Of a stretch of DNA of 64,000 nt, positions 1 through 8,019 are shown piece after piece. The notes beneath the pieces are model-generated. The model ran no database searches. It worked only from the letters and a program-made list of their open reading frames with translations, and was not told where the DNA came from. The stretch is from the NCBI RefSeq assembly GCF_947500975.1, contig NZ_CANMUE010000011.1, positions 62,001-126,000 of the forward strand, in the 5' to 3' direction. This stretch comes from an uncultured Polaribacter sp. (GTDB lineage: Bacteria; Bacteroidota; Bacteroidia; Flavobacteriales; Flavobacteriaceae). Within the stretch, counting starts at the first letter, position 1; each line of letters starts with the position of its first letter. The position numbers and the translations under genes were made by a program.

Positions 1-420
1 GAAATCTGGAATGATACAGACGGAGAAATAACACATTTTGTGTCGGCAATGGGAACAACCGGTACAATAATGGGGGTTTCAACTTATTTAAAAGAAAAAA
101 ATAAAAATATTACAATTGTAGGGGTTCAACCAAATGGAGAATCTAAAATTCCTGGAATTAGAAAATGGGAAGGAGATTATATTCCGGCTATCTTTAATCG
201 TAAAAAAGTAGATGAAGTTATAGAGGTTAGTACTGCAGAAGCAAAGGCAATGACTCAGAGATTAGCAGCTGAAGAGGGTGTTTTTGCAGGGATGAGTAGT
301 GGAGGTGCAGTTGCAAGTGCTTTAAAAGTAGCTAAAAAAATAGACAAAGGAATAGTTGTTGCTATTGTTTGTGATAGAGGAGATCGCTATTTATCATCAA
401 CTTTATTTGAAAAAGACTAA
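1..420 (+). CDS. cysM: Cysteine synthase, C-terminal part (runs in from the left edge)
   Basis: The reading frame is open from base 1, so the start and the PLP-binding lysine lie outside the window. The visible 139 residues belong to the PLP-dependent cysteine synthase family (O-acetylserine sulfhydrylase), which makes cysteine from O-acetylserine and sulfide. SAMGTTGT corresponds to the glycine/threonine-rich phosphate-binding loop, and GMSSGGA plus the closing CDRGDRYLS segment are typical of the C-terminal half. The tail suits the CysM type slightly better than CysK, but that is a family impression. It is followed by a riboswitch and methionine genes, so sulfur amino acid functions are grouped here. 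Truncation is due to the window edge. Confidence 0.9.
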   Translation, partial: EIWNDTDGEITHFVSAMGTTGTIMGVSTYLKEKNKNITIVGVQPNGESKIPGIRKWEGDYIPAIFNRKKVDEVIEVSTAEAKAMTQRLAAEEGVFAGMSSGGAVASALKVAKKIDKGIVVAIVCDRGDRYLSSTLFEKD

Positions 421-450
421 ATAATAATTCTACGAACTTATGAATTTAAG

Positions 451-458
451 TATATTTG
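451..458 (+). promoter_or_regulatory. Putative -7 promoter element upstream of the SAM riboswitch
   Basis: TATATTTG matches the Bacteroidota -7 consensus TAnnTTTG and lies about 28 bases before the riboswitch P1 stem. No convincing TTG -33 element is seen 19-21 bases upstream. The imperfect inverted pair AACTTATGAA (435-444) and TTCATAAACTT (467-476) flanks it and might be an operator. Confidence 0.5.
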
Positions 459-485
459 CAATCTAGTTCATAAACTTATTGATAC

Positions 486-612
486 GTTATCACGAAAGGC
501 TGAGGGATTAGACCCATTGAAGCCTTAGCAACCCTTTTCTTTTTGAAATAGAAGGTGCTACATTCTACTTTTTGATACTGATTTTTTTATTGATGTATTG
601 AAGACAGATAAC
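486..612 (+). promoter_or_regulatory. SAM-I (S-box) riboswitch
   Basis: The region has the SAM-I layout. P1 is GTTATC (486-491) pairing with GATAAC (607-612). P2 is AAGGCT (496-501) pairing with AGCCTT, enclosing the conserved GAGGGA and GACCC segments. GCAACC and AAGGTGCTA follow in the family order. It precedes the split methionine synthase genes, a classic S-box target, so SAM binding is expected to lower their expression. No intrinsic terminator with a T-run is obvious before the ATG at 662. A pyrimidine-rich segment at 624-633 can pair with 490-499, which suggests a competing fold nearer the start codon. The P4 region is long and irregular, so its exact structure is uncertain. Confidence 0.88.
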
Positions 613-661
613 AGCGAAAACTACCTTTCCTGATGACACATATTGATAAAAACATCAAAAA

Positions 662-1672
662 ATGTCAAACATAAAAAAAGCTTTACAAGAACGAATTTTG
701 GTTTTAGATGGTGCCATGGGTACTATGTTACAAGCCTATAAATTTACTGAAGAAGATTTTAGAGGAGAACGCTTTAAAGACTATCCAACACCTTTGCAAG
801 GAAACAACGATTTGTTGTCAATTACCCAACCAGAAGCTATAAAAACCATTCACGGTAAATATTTTGAAGTGGGTGCAGATATTGTAGAAACTAATACTTT
901 TTCTGGTACCACCATTGCAATGGCAGATTACCAAATGGAAGATTTGGTGTATGAATTAAATTATCAATCGGCAAAAATTGCCAAAGAAGTTGCTAATGAG
1001 TTTACAGCAAAAGAACCTCATAAACCTCGTTTTGTAGCAGGTTCTATTGGACCAACTAATAGAACTGCAAGTATGTCTCCAGATGTTAATGATCCTGGTT
1101 ATAGAGCGGTAACTTTTGATGAATTAAGAATTGCTTATAAGCAACAAGTTGAAGCTTTGATTGATGGTGGAGTTGATTTACTTTTAGTAGAAACTGTATT
1201 TGATACCTTGAATGCAAAAGCAGCTTTATTTGCTATTGAGCAAGTAAAAGAAGAAAGAAATATTGAGATGCCTATAATGCTAAGTGGTACAATTACAGAT
1301 GCATCAGGTAGAACATTGTCTGGGCAAACAGCAGAAGCTTTTTTAATTTCTGTTTCCCATATTCCTTTGTTGTCTATTGGTTTTAATTGTGCTTTAGGGG
1401 CCAATTTATTGCAGCCACATTTAGAGGCAATTGCCAACAAAACAGATTTTGCTATCTCTGCGCATCCTAATGCAGGATTGCCAAATGCGTTTGGTGAATA
1501 TGATGAGACTCCAGAAGAAATGGGAGAGCAAATAGAGGAGTATTTAAAGAAAGATTTAATAAATATTATTGGTGGTTGTTGTGGTACAAGTCCAGATCAT
1601 ATTAGAGAAATTGCAAATATTGCAGCAAAATATAAGCCACGTCAAGTAGAACTTATTTCTGCTTCTCATTAA
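662..1672 (+). CDS. metH: Methionine synthase, homocysteine S-methyltransferase module (split MetH, N-terminal part)
   Basis: The 336-residue protein equals the first domain of cobalamin-dependent methionine synthase, which binds and activates homocysteine with zinc. It starts with the family signature LVLDGAMGTMLQ and carries NTFSGTT. The expected zinc ligands are present: Cys243 in GFNCALG and Cys306-Cys307 in GGCCGTSPDH. The other MetH modules are encoded separately downstream at 1961, a split common in Flavobacteriia, so this is not a frameshift: both parts have clean ends and another gene lies between them. The ATG at 662 follows the SAM-I riboswitch, which probably controls the whole run. 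The two MetH proteins should form one functional enzyme. Confidence 0.93.
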   Translation: MSNIKKALQERILVLDGAMGTMLQAYKFTEEDFRGERFKDYPTPLQGNNDLLSITQPEAIKTIHGKYFEVGADIVETNTFSGTTIAMADYQMEDLVYELNYQSAKIAKEVANEFTAKEPHKPRFVAGSIGPTNRTASMSPDVNDPGYRAVTFDELRIAYKQQVEALIDGGVDLLLVETVFDTLNAKAALFAIEQVKEERNIEMPIMLSGTITDASGRTLSGQTAEAFLISVSHIPLLSIGFNCALGANLLQPHLEAIANKTDFAISAHPNAGLPNAFGEYDETPEEMGEQIEEYLKKDLINIIGGCCGTSPDHIREIANIAAKYKPRQVELISASH

Positions 1673-1679
1673 GTTTTTT

Positions 1680-1961
1680 GTGATATTAGAAGTAGCCATA
1701 TTAAATATTAAGAAAGGTTTTTTAGAAGATTTTGAAACTAATTTTAAAAAAGCTGAAGAGATTATTGTTTCTATGAAAGGGTATATTTCTCATCAACTTA
1801 AAAAATGTATTGAAGAAGAAAACAAATATATTTTATTAGTAAACTGGAAAACAATTGAAGACCATGAAATTGGATTTAGAAAATCTAACAAATATCAAGA
1901 ATGGAAAGCCTTGTTACACAATTTTTATGAACCTTTTCCAATAGTAGAACATTATAAGTAA
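1680..1961 (+). CDS. Small ABM-domain (dimeric alpha/beta-barrel) protein
   Basis: This 93-residue protein resembles the antibiotic biosynthesis monooxygenase superfamily: an N-terminal strand [10 protein letters not shown], a helix [12 protein letters not shown], a central [19 protein letters not shown] segment (compare LxxxW.s.eah..f..S) and a closing [11 protein letters not shown] strand. Such proteins are usually small dimers with diverse or unknown functions. The GTG start at 1680 lies 7 bases after metH part 1, and its TAA overlaps the ATG of metH part 2 by one base. It is therefore translated inside the methionine synthase operon, suggesting but not proving a link to methionine or C1 metabolism. 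There is no in-frame ATG near the start, so GTG is preferred. The specific function is unknown. Confidence 0.8.
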   Translation: MILEVAILNIKKGFLEDFETNFKKAEEIIVSMKGYISHQLKKCIEEENKYILLVNWKTIEDHEIGFRKSNKYQEWKALLHNFYEPFPIVEHYK

Positions 1962-4636
1962 TGAAAGTGAAACAAACAAAATATATGCATTTATCAGGAT
2001 TAGAACCACTAGTCTTGAATGAAAACAGCAATTTTATAAATGTTGGTGAGCGTACAAATGTAGCAGGATCTAAAAAATTCTTACGTTTAATAAAAGAAGA
2101 AAAGTTTGATGAAGCATTGGATGTTGCAAGACATCAGGTGGATGGAGGAGCACAAATTATTGATATTAATTTTGATGATGGTTTAATTGATGGAAAAGAA
2201 GCGATGGTTCGTTTCTTAAATTTAATTGCTGCCGAACCAGATATTTGCAGAGTTCCAATTATGATTGACAGTTCTAAATGGGAAATCATTGAAGCTGGCT
2301 TACAAGTTGTCCAAGGAAAATGTGTTGTTAATTCTATTTCTTTAAAAGAAGGAGAAGAGAAATTTATTTGGGAAGCCAAACAAATAAAACGTTATGGAGC
2401 TGCTGTAATCGTTATGGCTTTTGATGAAGTTGGACAAGCAGATAACTACGAAAGAAGATTAGAAATAGCGCAACGCTCTTATGATGTTTTAGTAAACAAA
2501 GTTGGTTTTCCGTCTGAAGATATTATTTTTGATTTAAACATATTTCCTGTAGCAACAGGAATGGAAGAACATAGAAGAAATGCCATCGATTTTATAGAAG
2601 CAACAAGATGGGTAAGACAAAATTTACATAATGTTTCTGTAAGTGGAGGTGTAAGTAACGTTTCCTTTTCTTTTAGAGGGAATAACGGAGTTAGAGAAGC
2701 CATGCATTCAGTTTTTTTATATCATGCAATTCAAGCAGGTATGAATATTGGTATTGTAAACCCAGCAATGCTAGAAGTTTATGATGATATTCCAAAAGAT
2801 TTATTAGAACATGTAGAAGATGTTATTTTAGATAGAAGAGAAGATGCAACAGAACGATTATTAGATTTTGCAGAAACAGTAAAAGGATCTAAAGTTGGTA
2901 AAACGGTTGATTTATCTTGGAGAGAAAATCCACTACAAGACAGAATTACTCACGCATTAGTAAAAGGAATTGACGCTTTTATTATAGAAGATGTAGAAAC
3001 TGCAAGACAACAAGCAGAAAAACCAATTGAAGTTATTGAAGGTAATTTAATGATTGGAATGAATGTAGTTGGAGATTTATTTGGTGCGGGAAAAATGTTT
3101 TTACCTCAAGTTGTAAAATCTGCACGTGTGATGAAAAAAGCAGTTGCTTATTTAAATCCGTTTATTGAAGCAGAAAAAGGAGATAAACAAGAACCTGTTG
3201 GTAAAATATTAATGGCAACCGTAAAAGGAGATGTTCATGATATTGGTAAAAATATTGTAAGTGTTGTATTAGCTTGCAATAATTATGAAATTGTAGATTT
3301 AGGAGTGATGGTTCCGCCAGAAAAAATCATCGAAGCAGCTATTAATGAACGTGTAGATGCCATTGGTTTATCAGGTTTAATTACACCTTCTCTTGATGAA
3401 ATGGTGTATTTGGCAAAAGAAATGCAACGTCAAAACTTTAAAGTTCCATTGTTAATTGGTGGTGCAACAACATCAAAAGCACATACAGCTGTAAAGATTG
3501 ATACACAGTATAAAAATGCAGTTGTTCACGTAAACGACGCTTCTAGAGCTGTAACGGTTGTGGGTGATTTGTTGAACAAGAAAACATCTCATGAGTATGT
3601 TGCTAAAATGAAAAAGGATTATGATGAGTTTAGGACTAAGTTTTTAAAACGTGGGAAAGAAAAATCATACGTTTCTTTAAAAGAAGCTCGTAAAAGAAAG
3701 TATAAAATTGATTGGGAAACTTCAGAAATTGTAAAGCCAAATCAGTTAGGTACTCAAATTTTAGAACAATTAAGTTTAAAAGAATTATTGCCTTTTATAG
3801 ATTGGAGTCCGTTTTTTAGAAGTTGGGATTTGCATGGTAAATTTCCAGATATTTTAACGGATGAGGTTGTTGGTGAACAAGCAACAATTATGTATGATGA
3901 AGCACAGGCAATGATTAAAGAGATTATTGCAAAGCAATTGTTAAAACCGAAAGCAATTTTTGGTTTGTTTGAGGCAAATTCAATAAATGAAGATGATATC
4001 TCTATTCAGAAAAAAGGAAATGAAGTAGTTGTTTTTAGAACTTTGCGTCAGCAGTTAAAAAAGCGAGAAGGAATTCCTAATTTAGCGTTATCAGATTTTA
4101 TTGCTCCAAAAGAAACAAATAAAACAGATTATATGGGAGCTTTTTGTGTGGCAATTTTTGGCGCACAAGAATTAGCAGATAGTTACAAAGAAAAGGAAGA
4201 TGATTATAATGCAATTATGGCACAAGCCATTGCAGATAGATTTGCTGAGGCGTTTGCAGAATATTTACACAAACAAATTAGAACAAAATACTGGGGGTAT
4301 TCATCTGATGAAGGTTTAACTAATGATGATTTGATAAAAGAAAATTATAAAGGAATTAGACCAGCGCCAGGATATCCTGCTTGTCCAGATCATTTAGAAA
4401 AAGAAACGATTTGGGATTTATTAAAAGTAGAAGAAAATATAGGGGTTACATTAACTGAAAGCTTGGCAATGTGGCCTGCAGCTGCAGTATCTGGATATTA
4501 TTTTGCTAATAAAGAGGCTAAATATTTTGGTTTGGGTAAAATTACAGACGATCAAGTAACAGATTATTCAGAAAGAAAAGGAATTACAAAACAGAAGGCA
4601 AGAAAATGGTTACACCCAATACTTGCACAAGAATAA
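1961..4636 (+). CDS. metH: Methionine synthase, folate/cobalamin/activation modules (split MetH, C-terminal part)
   Basis: The 891 residues cover the remaining MetH modules in order. The pterin-binding (methyltetrahydrofolate) domain is near residues 20-280 ([13 protein letters not shown] near its start). The cobalamin cap and Rossmann-type B12 domain lie near 300-550, with the DxHxxG motif as Asp424, His426 and Gly429; His426 is the expected cobalt ligand. The SAM-dependent reactivation domain fills the rest ([12 protein letters not shown], then the [12 protein letters not shown] region). It transfers the methyl group of 5-methyl-THF through cobalamin to homocysteine held by the partner at 662. 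It overlaps the stop codon of the ABM-domain gene by one base, indicating translational coupling. Confidence 0.96.
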   Translation: MKVKQTKYMHLSGLEPLVLNENSNFINVGERTNVAGSKKFLRLIKEEKFDEALDVARHQVDGGAQIIDINFDDGLIDGKEAMVRFLNLIAAEPDICRVPIMIDSSKWEIIEAGLQVVQGKCVVNSISLKEGEEKFIWEAKQIKRYGAAVIVMAFDEVGQADNYERRLEIAQRSYDVLVNKVGFPSEDIIFDLNIFPVATGMEEHRRNAIDFIEATRWVRQNLHNVSVSGGVSNVSFSFRGNNGVREAMHSVFLYHAIQAGMNIGIVNPAMLEVYDDIPKDLLEHVEDVILDRREDATERLLDFAETVKGSKVGKTVDLSWRENPLQDRITHALVKGIDAFIIEDVETARQQAEKPIEVIEGNLMIGMNVVGDLFGAGKMFLPQVVKSARVMKKAVAYLNPFIEAEKGDKQEPVGKILMATVKGDVHDIGKNIVSVVLACNNYEIVDLGVMVPPEKIIEAAINERVDAIGLSGLITPSLDEMVYLAKEMQRQNFKVPLLIGGATTSKAHTAVKIDTQYKNAVVHVNDASRAVTVVGDLLNKKTSHEYVAKMKKDYDEFRTKFLKRGKEKSYVSLKEARKRKYKIDWETSEIVKPNQLGTQILEQLSLKELLPFIDWSPFFRSWDLHGKFPDILTDEVVGEQATIMYDEAQAMIKEIIAKQLLKPKAIFGLFEANSINEDDISIQKKGNEVVVFRTLRQQLKKREGIPNLALSDFIAPKETNKTDYMGAFCVAIFGAQELADSYKEKEDDYNAIMAQAIADRFAEAFAEYLHKQIRTKYWGYSSDEGLTNDDLIKENYKGIRPAPGYPACPDHLEKETIWDLLKVEENIGVTLTESLAMWPAAAVSGYYFANKEAKYFGLGKITDDQVTDYSERKGITKQKARKWLHPILAQE

Positions 4637-4639
4637 AGT

Positions 4640-4876
4640 ATGAATTTTATTGAATTGCATTTAGGTAGTTATATTATTTCTCATGGTTATGATAAAAATA
4701 ACAATGAGATAATTATACATATACCTGCAGATAAATTTAGTAAAAAACTAATAGCTGTTTCGCGAATTAAATCTTTGAGTGAAAAATATATTTTAACAGA
4801 TTATGCTGATGGAAGATGGATTTATTGGGAATATCAAGAAGATTTTAGTGAAGTAAAAAAGCTGCTAAACAAGTAG
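4640..4876 (+). CDS. Hypothetical 78-residue protein
   Basis: A short open frame starts at an ATG three bases after the metH stop codon, and its codon use resembles its neighbours, which supports a real co-transcribed gene. The product is soluble, with alternating hydrophobic and charged segments (IIIHIPADKF, GRWIYWEYQEDF), no signal peptide and no membrane segment. I do not recognise the family. The last codons and the TAG stop fall at the left edge of the structured repeat beginning at 4872, so the original C-terminus may have been altered when that repeat arose. Placement within the metH-metF run suggests co-expression with methionine genes, nothing more. Confidence 0.6.
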   Translation: MNFIELHLGSYIISHGYDKNNNEIIIHIPADKFSKKLIAVSRIKSLSEKYILTDYADGRWIYWEYQEDFSEVKKLLNK

Positions 4877-5025
4877 CGTTAGCGATTGCAACGGCATCCT
4901 TTTTATATTGAAATCGTCTCAGTTTATTAGGATTGTTAAAATATTTTTAATAGAAATAGTATATGTTGAATTAAATTTAGCATAAAAAGATATAGTGAAA
5001 AGCGCGACCCTTGTGGTAACGTCCA
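4872..5025 (+). repeat. Structured interspersed repeat of the flavobacterial GGCATCC...GATATAG type
   Basis: The segment begins at the stop codon of the preceding gene with AGCGATTGCAACGGCATCC and ends with GATATAGTGAAAAGCGCGACC and TGTGGTAACG. The ends pair: CGTTA (4877-4881) with TAACG (5017-5021). Inside, CTTTTTAT (4899-4906) pairs with ATAAAAAG (4982-4989). I recall similar gene-end elements in many flavobacterial genomes; that is memory, not a search. It may be a structured RNA or mobile repeat, and the Rfam flavo-1 family is one thing to compare. Only this copy is seen in the window. Confidence 0.6.
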
Positions 5026-5058
5026 AATAAATAGATACTGAACTAAATTCAGCATAAA
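4963..5058 (+). repeat. 24-base imperfect direct repeat before metF
   Basis: Bases 4963-4986 and 5035-5058 match at 20 of 24 positions and share GCATAAA at the end. The second copy runs into the metF ATG and can form a small hairpin (CTGAA/TTCAG). The first copy lies inside the loop of the structured repeat. The effect on metF translation is unknown. Confidence 0.55.
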
Positions 5059-6014
5059 TGAAGATTACAGAACATATTGAAAAAGCCAACGGAAAAACAT
5101 TATTTTCTTTTGAAATCATTCCACCAAAAAAAGGAAATAACATACAAGATTTATACAATAATATAGATCCTTTAATGGAGTTTAATCCGCCATTTATAGA
5201 CGTTACCACATCTAGAGAAGAGTATGTCTATATTAATAAAGGAAATGGCTTGTTAGATAGAAAAATTACCAGAATGCGCCCTGGAACTGTTGGTATTTGT
5301 GCAGCTATTAAGCATAAATACAATGTAGATACTGTGCCGCACGTATTATGTGGTGGTTTTACAAAGGAAGAAACGGAGTATGTTTTGGTAGATTGCCATT
5401 ATTTAGGAATTGATAATGTAATGGCATTGAGAGGTGATGCCATGAGTCATCAAAAATATTTTGAGCCTAATAAAGACGGTAACCATTATGCAACAGATTT
5501 GGTAAAACAAATTAATGATTTGAATAGTGGTAAATATTTACACAATGTTATAGAGTCTACCAATAAAGCCGATTTTTGTATTGGTGTAGCTGGTTATCCT
5601 GAGAAACATTTAGAAGCACCATCTTTACAAACCGACTTAAAACGTTTAAAAGAAAAAGTTGATGCTGGTGCAGATTATGTGGTTACGCAAATGTTTTTTG
5701 ACAATAAAAAATATTTCGAATTTGTAGATGCTGCAAAAAAAGCGGGAATTAATGTGCCAATAATTCCAGGAATTAAGCCTATTGCTGTAAAACGTCATTT
5801 GCAACTATTGCCACAAGTTTTTAGAATTGATTTGCCAGAAAATTTAATTTCTGAAGTAGAAAGATGCAAAACAAATAAAGATGTTCGTCAAGTTGGTATA
5901 GAGTGGGCAATTCAACAATCTAAAGAGTTATTAGCTGCAGGAGTACCTGTTTTACATTATTATTCTATGGGAAAAAGTGATAATATTCATCAAATTGCTT
6001 CTACTATATTTTAA
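5058..6014 (+). CDS. metF: Methylenetetrahydrofolate reductase
   Basis: The 318-residue protein is a flavin-dependent MTHFR that reduces 5,10-methylene-THF to 5-methyl-THF, the methyl donor used by MetH just upstream. Family features include FSFEIIPPKKG near residue 17, TSREEY, the ALRGD segment, and GYPEKH followed by LKEKVDAGADYVVTQMFFD, which lines the flavin barrel. Length is close to the usual single-domain bacterial enzyme. It starts at ATG 5058 within a short repeated sequence, 181 bases after the previous gene. It probably belongs to the same SAM-controlled run, although the structured repeat lies between, and it is followed by a hairpin with an 11-bp stem. Confidence 0.96.
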   Translation: MKITEHIEKANGKTLFSFEIIPPKKGNNIQDLYNNIDPLMEFNPPFIDVTTSREEYVYINKGNGLLDRKITRMRPGTVGICAAIKHKYNVDTVPHVLCGGFTKEETEYVLVDCHYLGIDNVMALRGDAMSHQKYFEPNKDGNHYATDLVKQINDLNSGKYLHNVIESTNKADFCIGVAGYPEKHLEAPSLQTDLKRLKEKVDAGADYVVTQMFFDNKKYFEFVDAAKKAGINVPIIPGIKPIAVKRHLQLLPQVFRIDLPENLISEVERCKTNKDVRQVGIEWAIQQSKELLAAGVPVLHYYSMGKSDNIHQIASTIF

Positions 6015-6058
6015 TAAGAAAAAGATTGTCAATTTTTTAAAATTGAAAGCTCTTATAT

Positions 6059-6104
6059 AGAATCCATCAGTAAATAATATTTTATTTTTTGATGGATTCT
6101 TTGC
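6059..6104 (+). terminator. Hairpin after metF
   Basis: AGAATCCATCA (6059-6069) pairs perfectly with TGATGGATTCT (6090-6100) around a 20-base AT-rich loop. Only a short T-run follows, so termination may be partial. Confidence 0.55.
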
Positions 6105-6179
6105 TTGTAAGGATAGAAAGGATTGATAGATAGATAAGAAAAACTAATTTTCAAGAAATAAAATGGTCAATTATTTGAT

Positions 6180-6187
6180 TACTTTTG
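6180..6187 (+). promoter_or_regulatory. Putative -7 promoter element for thioredoxin
   Basis: TACTTTTG fits TAnnTTTG and lies 41 bases before the trxA ATG. No clear -33 TTG is seen at the right distance. Confidence 0.45.
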
Positions 6188-6228
6188 TTTATCAGAATTA
6201 TAATAACAATTAAAAAAATAAAAATAAA

Positions 6229-6546
6229 ATGGCATTAGAAATAACAGACGCTAATTTTGACGAATTAGTATTAAAATCAGACAAACCAGTATTAGTAGAT
6301 TTCTGGGCAGCTTGGTGCGGACCTTGTAGAATGGTTGGGCCTATTGTTGATGAAATTCATGCTGAGTATGATGGTAAAGCCATTGTTGGTAAAGTAGATG
6401 TTGATGCTAATCAAGAATTTGCAGCTAAATATGGTGTTAGAAATATACCAACTGTTTTAATTTTTAAAAACGGTGAAGTTGTAGATAAACAAGTAGGTGT
6501 TGCACCTAAAAATGTGTATACAGGTAAAATTGATGCGGCTTTATAA
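6229..6546 (+). CDS. trxA: Thioredoxin
   Basis: A 105-residue single-domain thioredoxin, the normal length for the family. The redox motif WCGPC places the catalytic cysteines at residues 30 and 33. The cis-proline loop is RNIPT, followed by LIFKNGE and a buried-charge arrangement typical of TrxA. There is no signal peptide, so it is cytoplasmic and should reduce protein disulfides such as ribonucleotide reductase. It stands alone: a hairpin lies upstream, a putative -7 element at 6180, and a strong terminator immediately downstream. Confidence 0.97.
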   Translation: MALEITDANFDELVLKSDKPVLVDFWAAWCGPCRMVGPIVDEIHAEYDGKAIVGKVDVDANQEFAAKYGVRNIPTVLIFKNGEVVDKQVGVAPKNVYTGKIDAAL

Positions 6547-6570
6547 TAAAGTTTAACATAATATATTATA

Positions 6571-6606
6571 AAAAAGGTTTGGCTAAGGCTAAACCTTTTT
6601 TTATTT
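6571..6606 (+). terminator. Intrinsic terminator after trxA
   Basis: AGGTTTGGC (6575-6583) pairs with GCTAAACCT (6588-6596), with one G-U pair and a TAAG loop, flanked by an A-run and a T-run. Confidence 0.85.
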
Positions 6607-6616
6607 TCGGTAATCT

Positions 6617-7540
6617 ATGATAGATCTATCACAAATAAAATCTTCTGAAATTAAAAACCTTAGTTTGTTAGCAAAACAAGTTGTTGAAGGCTTTATAACG
6701 GGTATGCATAAAAGCCCTTTTCATGGGTTTTCTGTTGAGTTTTCTGAGCATAAATTATACAATAAAGGAGAAAGTACACGCCATATAGATTGGAAGTTAT
6801 TTGCAAAAACAGAAAAATTATATACTAAAAAATATGAAGAAGAAACTAATTTACGTTGTCATATTATTATAGATAATTCTGCTTCAATGCATTATCCGAT
6901 AGTAAAGAGGCAATCGATTAATAATTTAAATAAAATAGGCTTTTCAGCAGTTGCTGCGGCATCATTAATGGAAGTTTTAAAGCGCCAAAGAGATGCTGTA
7001 GGTTTAAGTGTATATTCCGATTCTTATGAATTTTATTCCCCAGAAAAGGGTAGTGATCGTCATAGAAACATGTTGTTAAATCAATTAGAAAACTTATTAG
7101 TTTCTGAATCAAAAAGGACAACAAATACTTATCAATATCTACATGAAATAGCTGAGAAAATACACAGAAGGTCGTTAATATTTCTTTTTACGGATATGTT
7201 TCAGACTACAAAAGATAAAAATGAGTTATTTGAAGCTTTACGTCATTTAAAATACAACAAACATGAGGTGGTTTTGTTCCATACTTTTGATGGGAAAAAG
7301 GAATTCAACTTTAATTTTGACAATAAACCAAAGAAATTTGTAGATGTTGAAACTGGTGAAGCAATTAATGTTTATTCAGAAAATGTATTAGAAAATTATA
7401 AAAAGCTTGTAGAAGATTATTTTAAAGAATTGAAAGATAAATGTTTAATGTATAAAATTGATTATGTCCCTGTAGATATTCATTCAGGGTTTAATTCAGT
7501 TTTGACAAGTTATTTGGTAAGTAGAAGAAAATTTAAATAA
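6617..7540 (+). CDS. DUF58-family protein (vWA-like)
   Basis: A 307-residue protein with the DUF58 core: GRHxG-like region replaced by HKSPFHGFSVEFSEHKLYNKGE, then STRHIDWKLFAKTEKLYTKKYEEE, which is the hallmark segment of this family. After it comes a von Willebrand A-like fold with a partial metal site DNSASM (DxSxS). In Bacteroidota, DUF58 proteins usually sit with MoxR ATPase and BatA/B/D genes and are linked to envelope stress or metal-complex assembly. Here it is alone, between thioredoxin and a tRNA. No signal peptide or membrane segment is seen. The exact role is unknown. Confidence 0.87.
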   Translation: MIDLSQIKSSEIKNLSLLAKQVVEGFITGMHKSPFHGFSVEFSEHKLYNKGESTRHIDWKLFAKTEKLYTKKYEEETNLRCHIIIDNSASMHYPIVKRQSINNLNKIGFSAVAAASLMEVLKRQRDAVGLSVYSDSYEFYSPEKGSDRHRNMLLNQLENLLVSESKRTTNTYQYLHEIAEKIHRRSLIFLFTDMFQTTKDKNELFEALRHLKYNKHEVVLFHTFDGKKEFNFNFDNKPKKFVDVETGEAINVYSENVLENYKKLVEDYFKELKDKCLMYKIDYVPVDIHSGFNSVLTSYLVSRRKFK

Positions 7541-7556
7541 AAAAAGCATTTTTTTG

Positions 7557-7587
7557 TTTGCAGATATTAAAATCTATTATATATTTG
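7557..7587 (+). promoter_or_regulatory. Promoter of tRNA-Asp
   Basis: TTTG (7557-7560), a 19-base spacer and TATATTTG (7580-7587) match the Bacteroidota sigma-A consensus exactly. The tRNA begins 18 bases downstream. Confidence 0.85.
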
Positions 7588-7604
7588 CCACCGCTAATAG
7601 CAAC

Positions 7605-7678
7605 GGTCTGGTAGTTCAGCTGGTTAGAATACCTGCCTGTCACGCAGGGGGTCGCGGGTTCGAGTCCCGTCCAGACCG
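7605..7678 (+). tRNA. tRNA-Asp (anticodon GTC)
   Basis: Seven-base acceptor strands GGTCTGG and CCAGACC pair perfectly. The D arm contains AGTTCAGCTGGTTAGA, the anticodon stem is CCTGC/GCAGG with loop CTGTCAC (GTC at 7639-7641), and the T arm has GCGGGTTCGAGTCCCGT. The length of 74 with discriminator G fits tRNA-Asp; CCA is not encoded. A consensus promoter precedes it and a strong terminator follows. Confidence 0.98.
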
Positions 7679-7691
7679 CTAAAATTTAGTA

Positions 7692-7725
7692 AACACTCTC
7701 TTTTTTAAGAGAGTGTTTTTTTTTC
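7692..7725 (+). terminator. Intrinsic terminator after tRNA-Asp
   Basis: AACACTCTCTT (7692-7702) pairs perfectly with AAGAGAGTGTT (7707-7717) around a TTTT loop, followed by a long T-run. Confidence 0.9.
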
Positions 7726-7784
7726 TTATAGTTTTTTAATGTGTATTTTAAGCTTTAAAACTTTTAAAAAACAAAAAAAAACTT

Positions 7785-7815
7785 TATAATTGTATTCAAG
7801 TTACTTACTACCCCC
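7785..7815 (+). promoter_or_regulatory. Candidate leader of the exopolysaccharide locus
   Basis: A weak -7-like TATAATTG (7785-7792) is followed by TTACTTACTACCCCC (7801-7815) just before an ATG. A closely similar TTACTAACTA...CCCCCC occurs at 17101-17121 before the WecA-type gene of the same locus. The shared block suggests a common transcription start or leader signal. Function is inferred. Confidence 0.35.
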
Positions 7816-7818
7816 AAT

Positions 7819-8019
7819 ATGAAACTTAATTTTTTTAAGAAAAAGACTGCATTTTTTAAAGTCAAAAAAAATATTTCTCCTTCAGTATTTTATCAGAATA
7901 CATTTTTTGAATATAAATCGATATTATTTTTTGTTTGGGTATTTTTAAATTTTAATAAGAAAATATCAACTACTTTTAGTATTTGTGATTCGATTGAAGG
8001 TGGAATTTATGAATATTAA
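7819..8019 (+). CDS. Doubtful 66-residue leader ORF ahead of wzx
   Basis: An open frame of 66 codons starts at the first ATG after the C-rich leader motif and ends 11 bases inside the flippase gene. The product is rich in Lys and Phe with one hydrophobic stretch (ILFFVWVFLNF). I recognise no family, and composition this AT-rich can generate such frames by chance. It is listed because its start is well placed behind the leader and it overlaps the next start codon in a way that could couple translation. Without homologs it should be treated as unconfirmed. Confidence 0.25.
   Translation: MKLNFFKKKTAFFKVKKNISPSVFYQNTFFEYKSILFFVWVFLNFNKKISTTFSICDSIEGGIYEY

Noticed and set aside
1135..1440. Open frame of about 100 codons on the minus strand inside metH part 1
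   Set aside because: It is antisense to a well-conserved gene and has no family resemblance; long antisense frames arise from codon bias here.
662..4636. Frameshifted or broken metH
   Set aside because: Each part has proper start and stop codons, full domains and an intervening gene; a split MetH is normal in Flavobacteriia.
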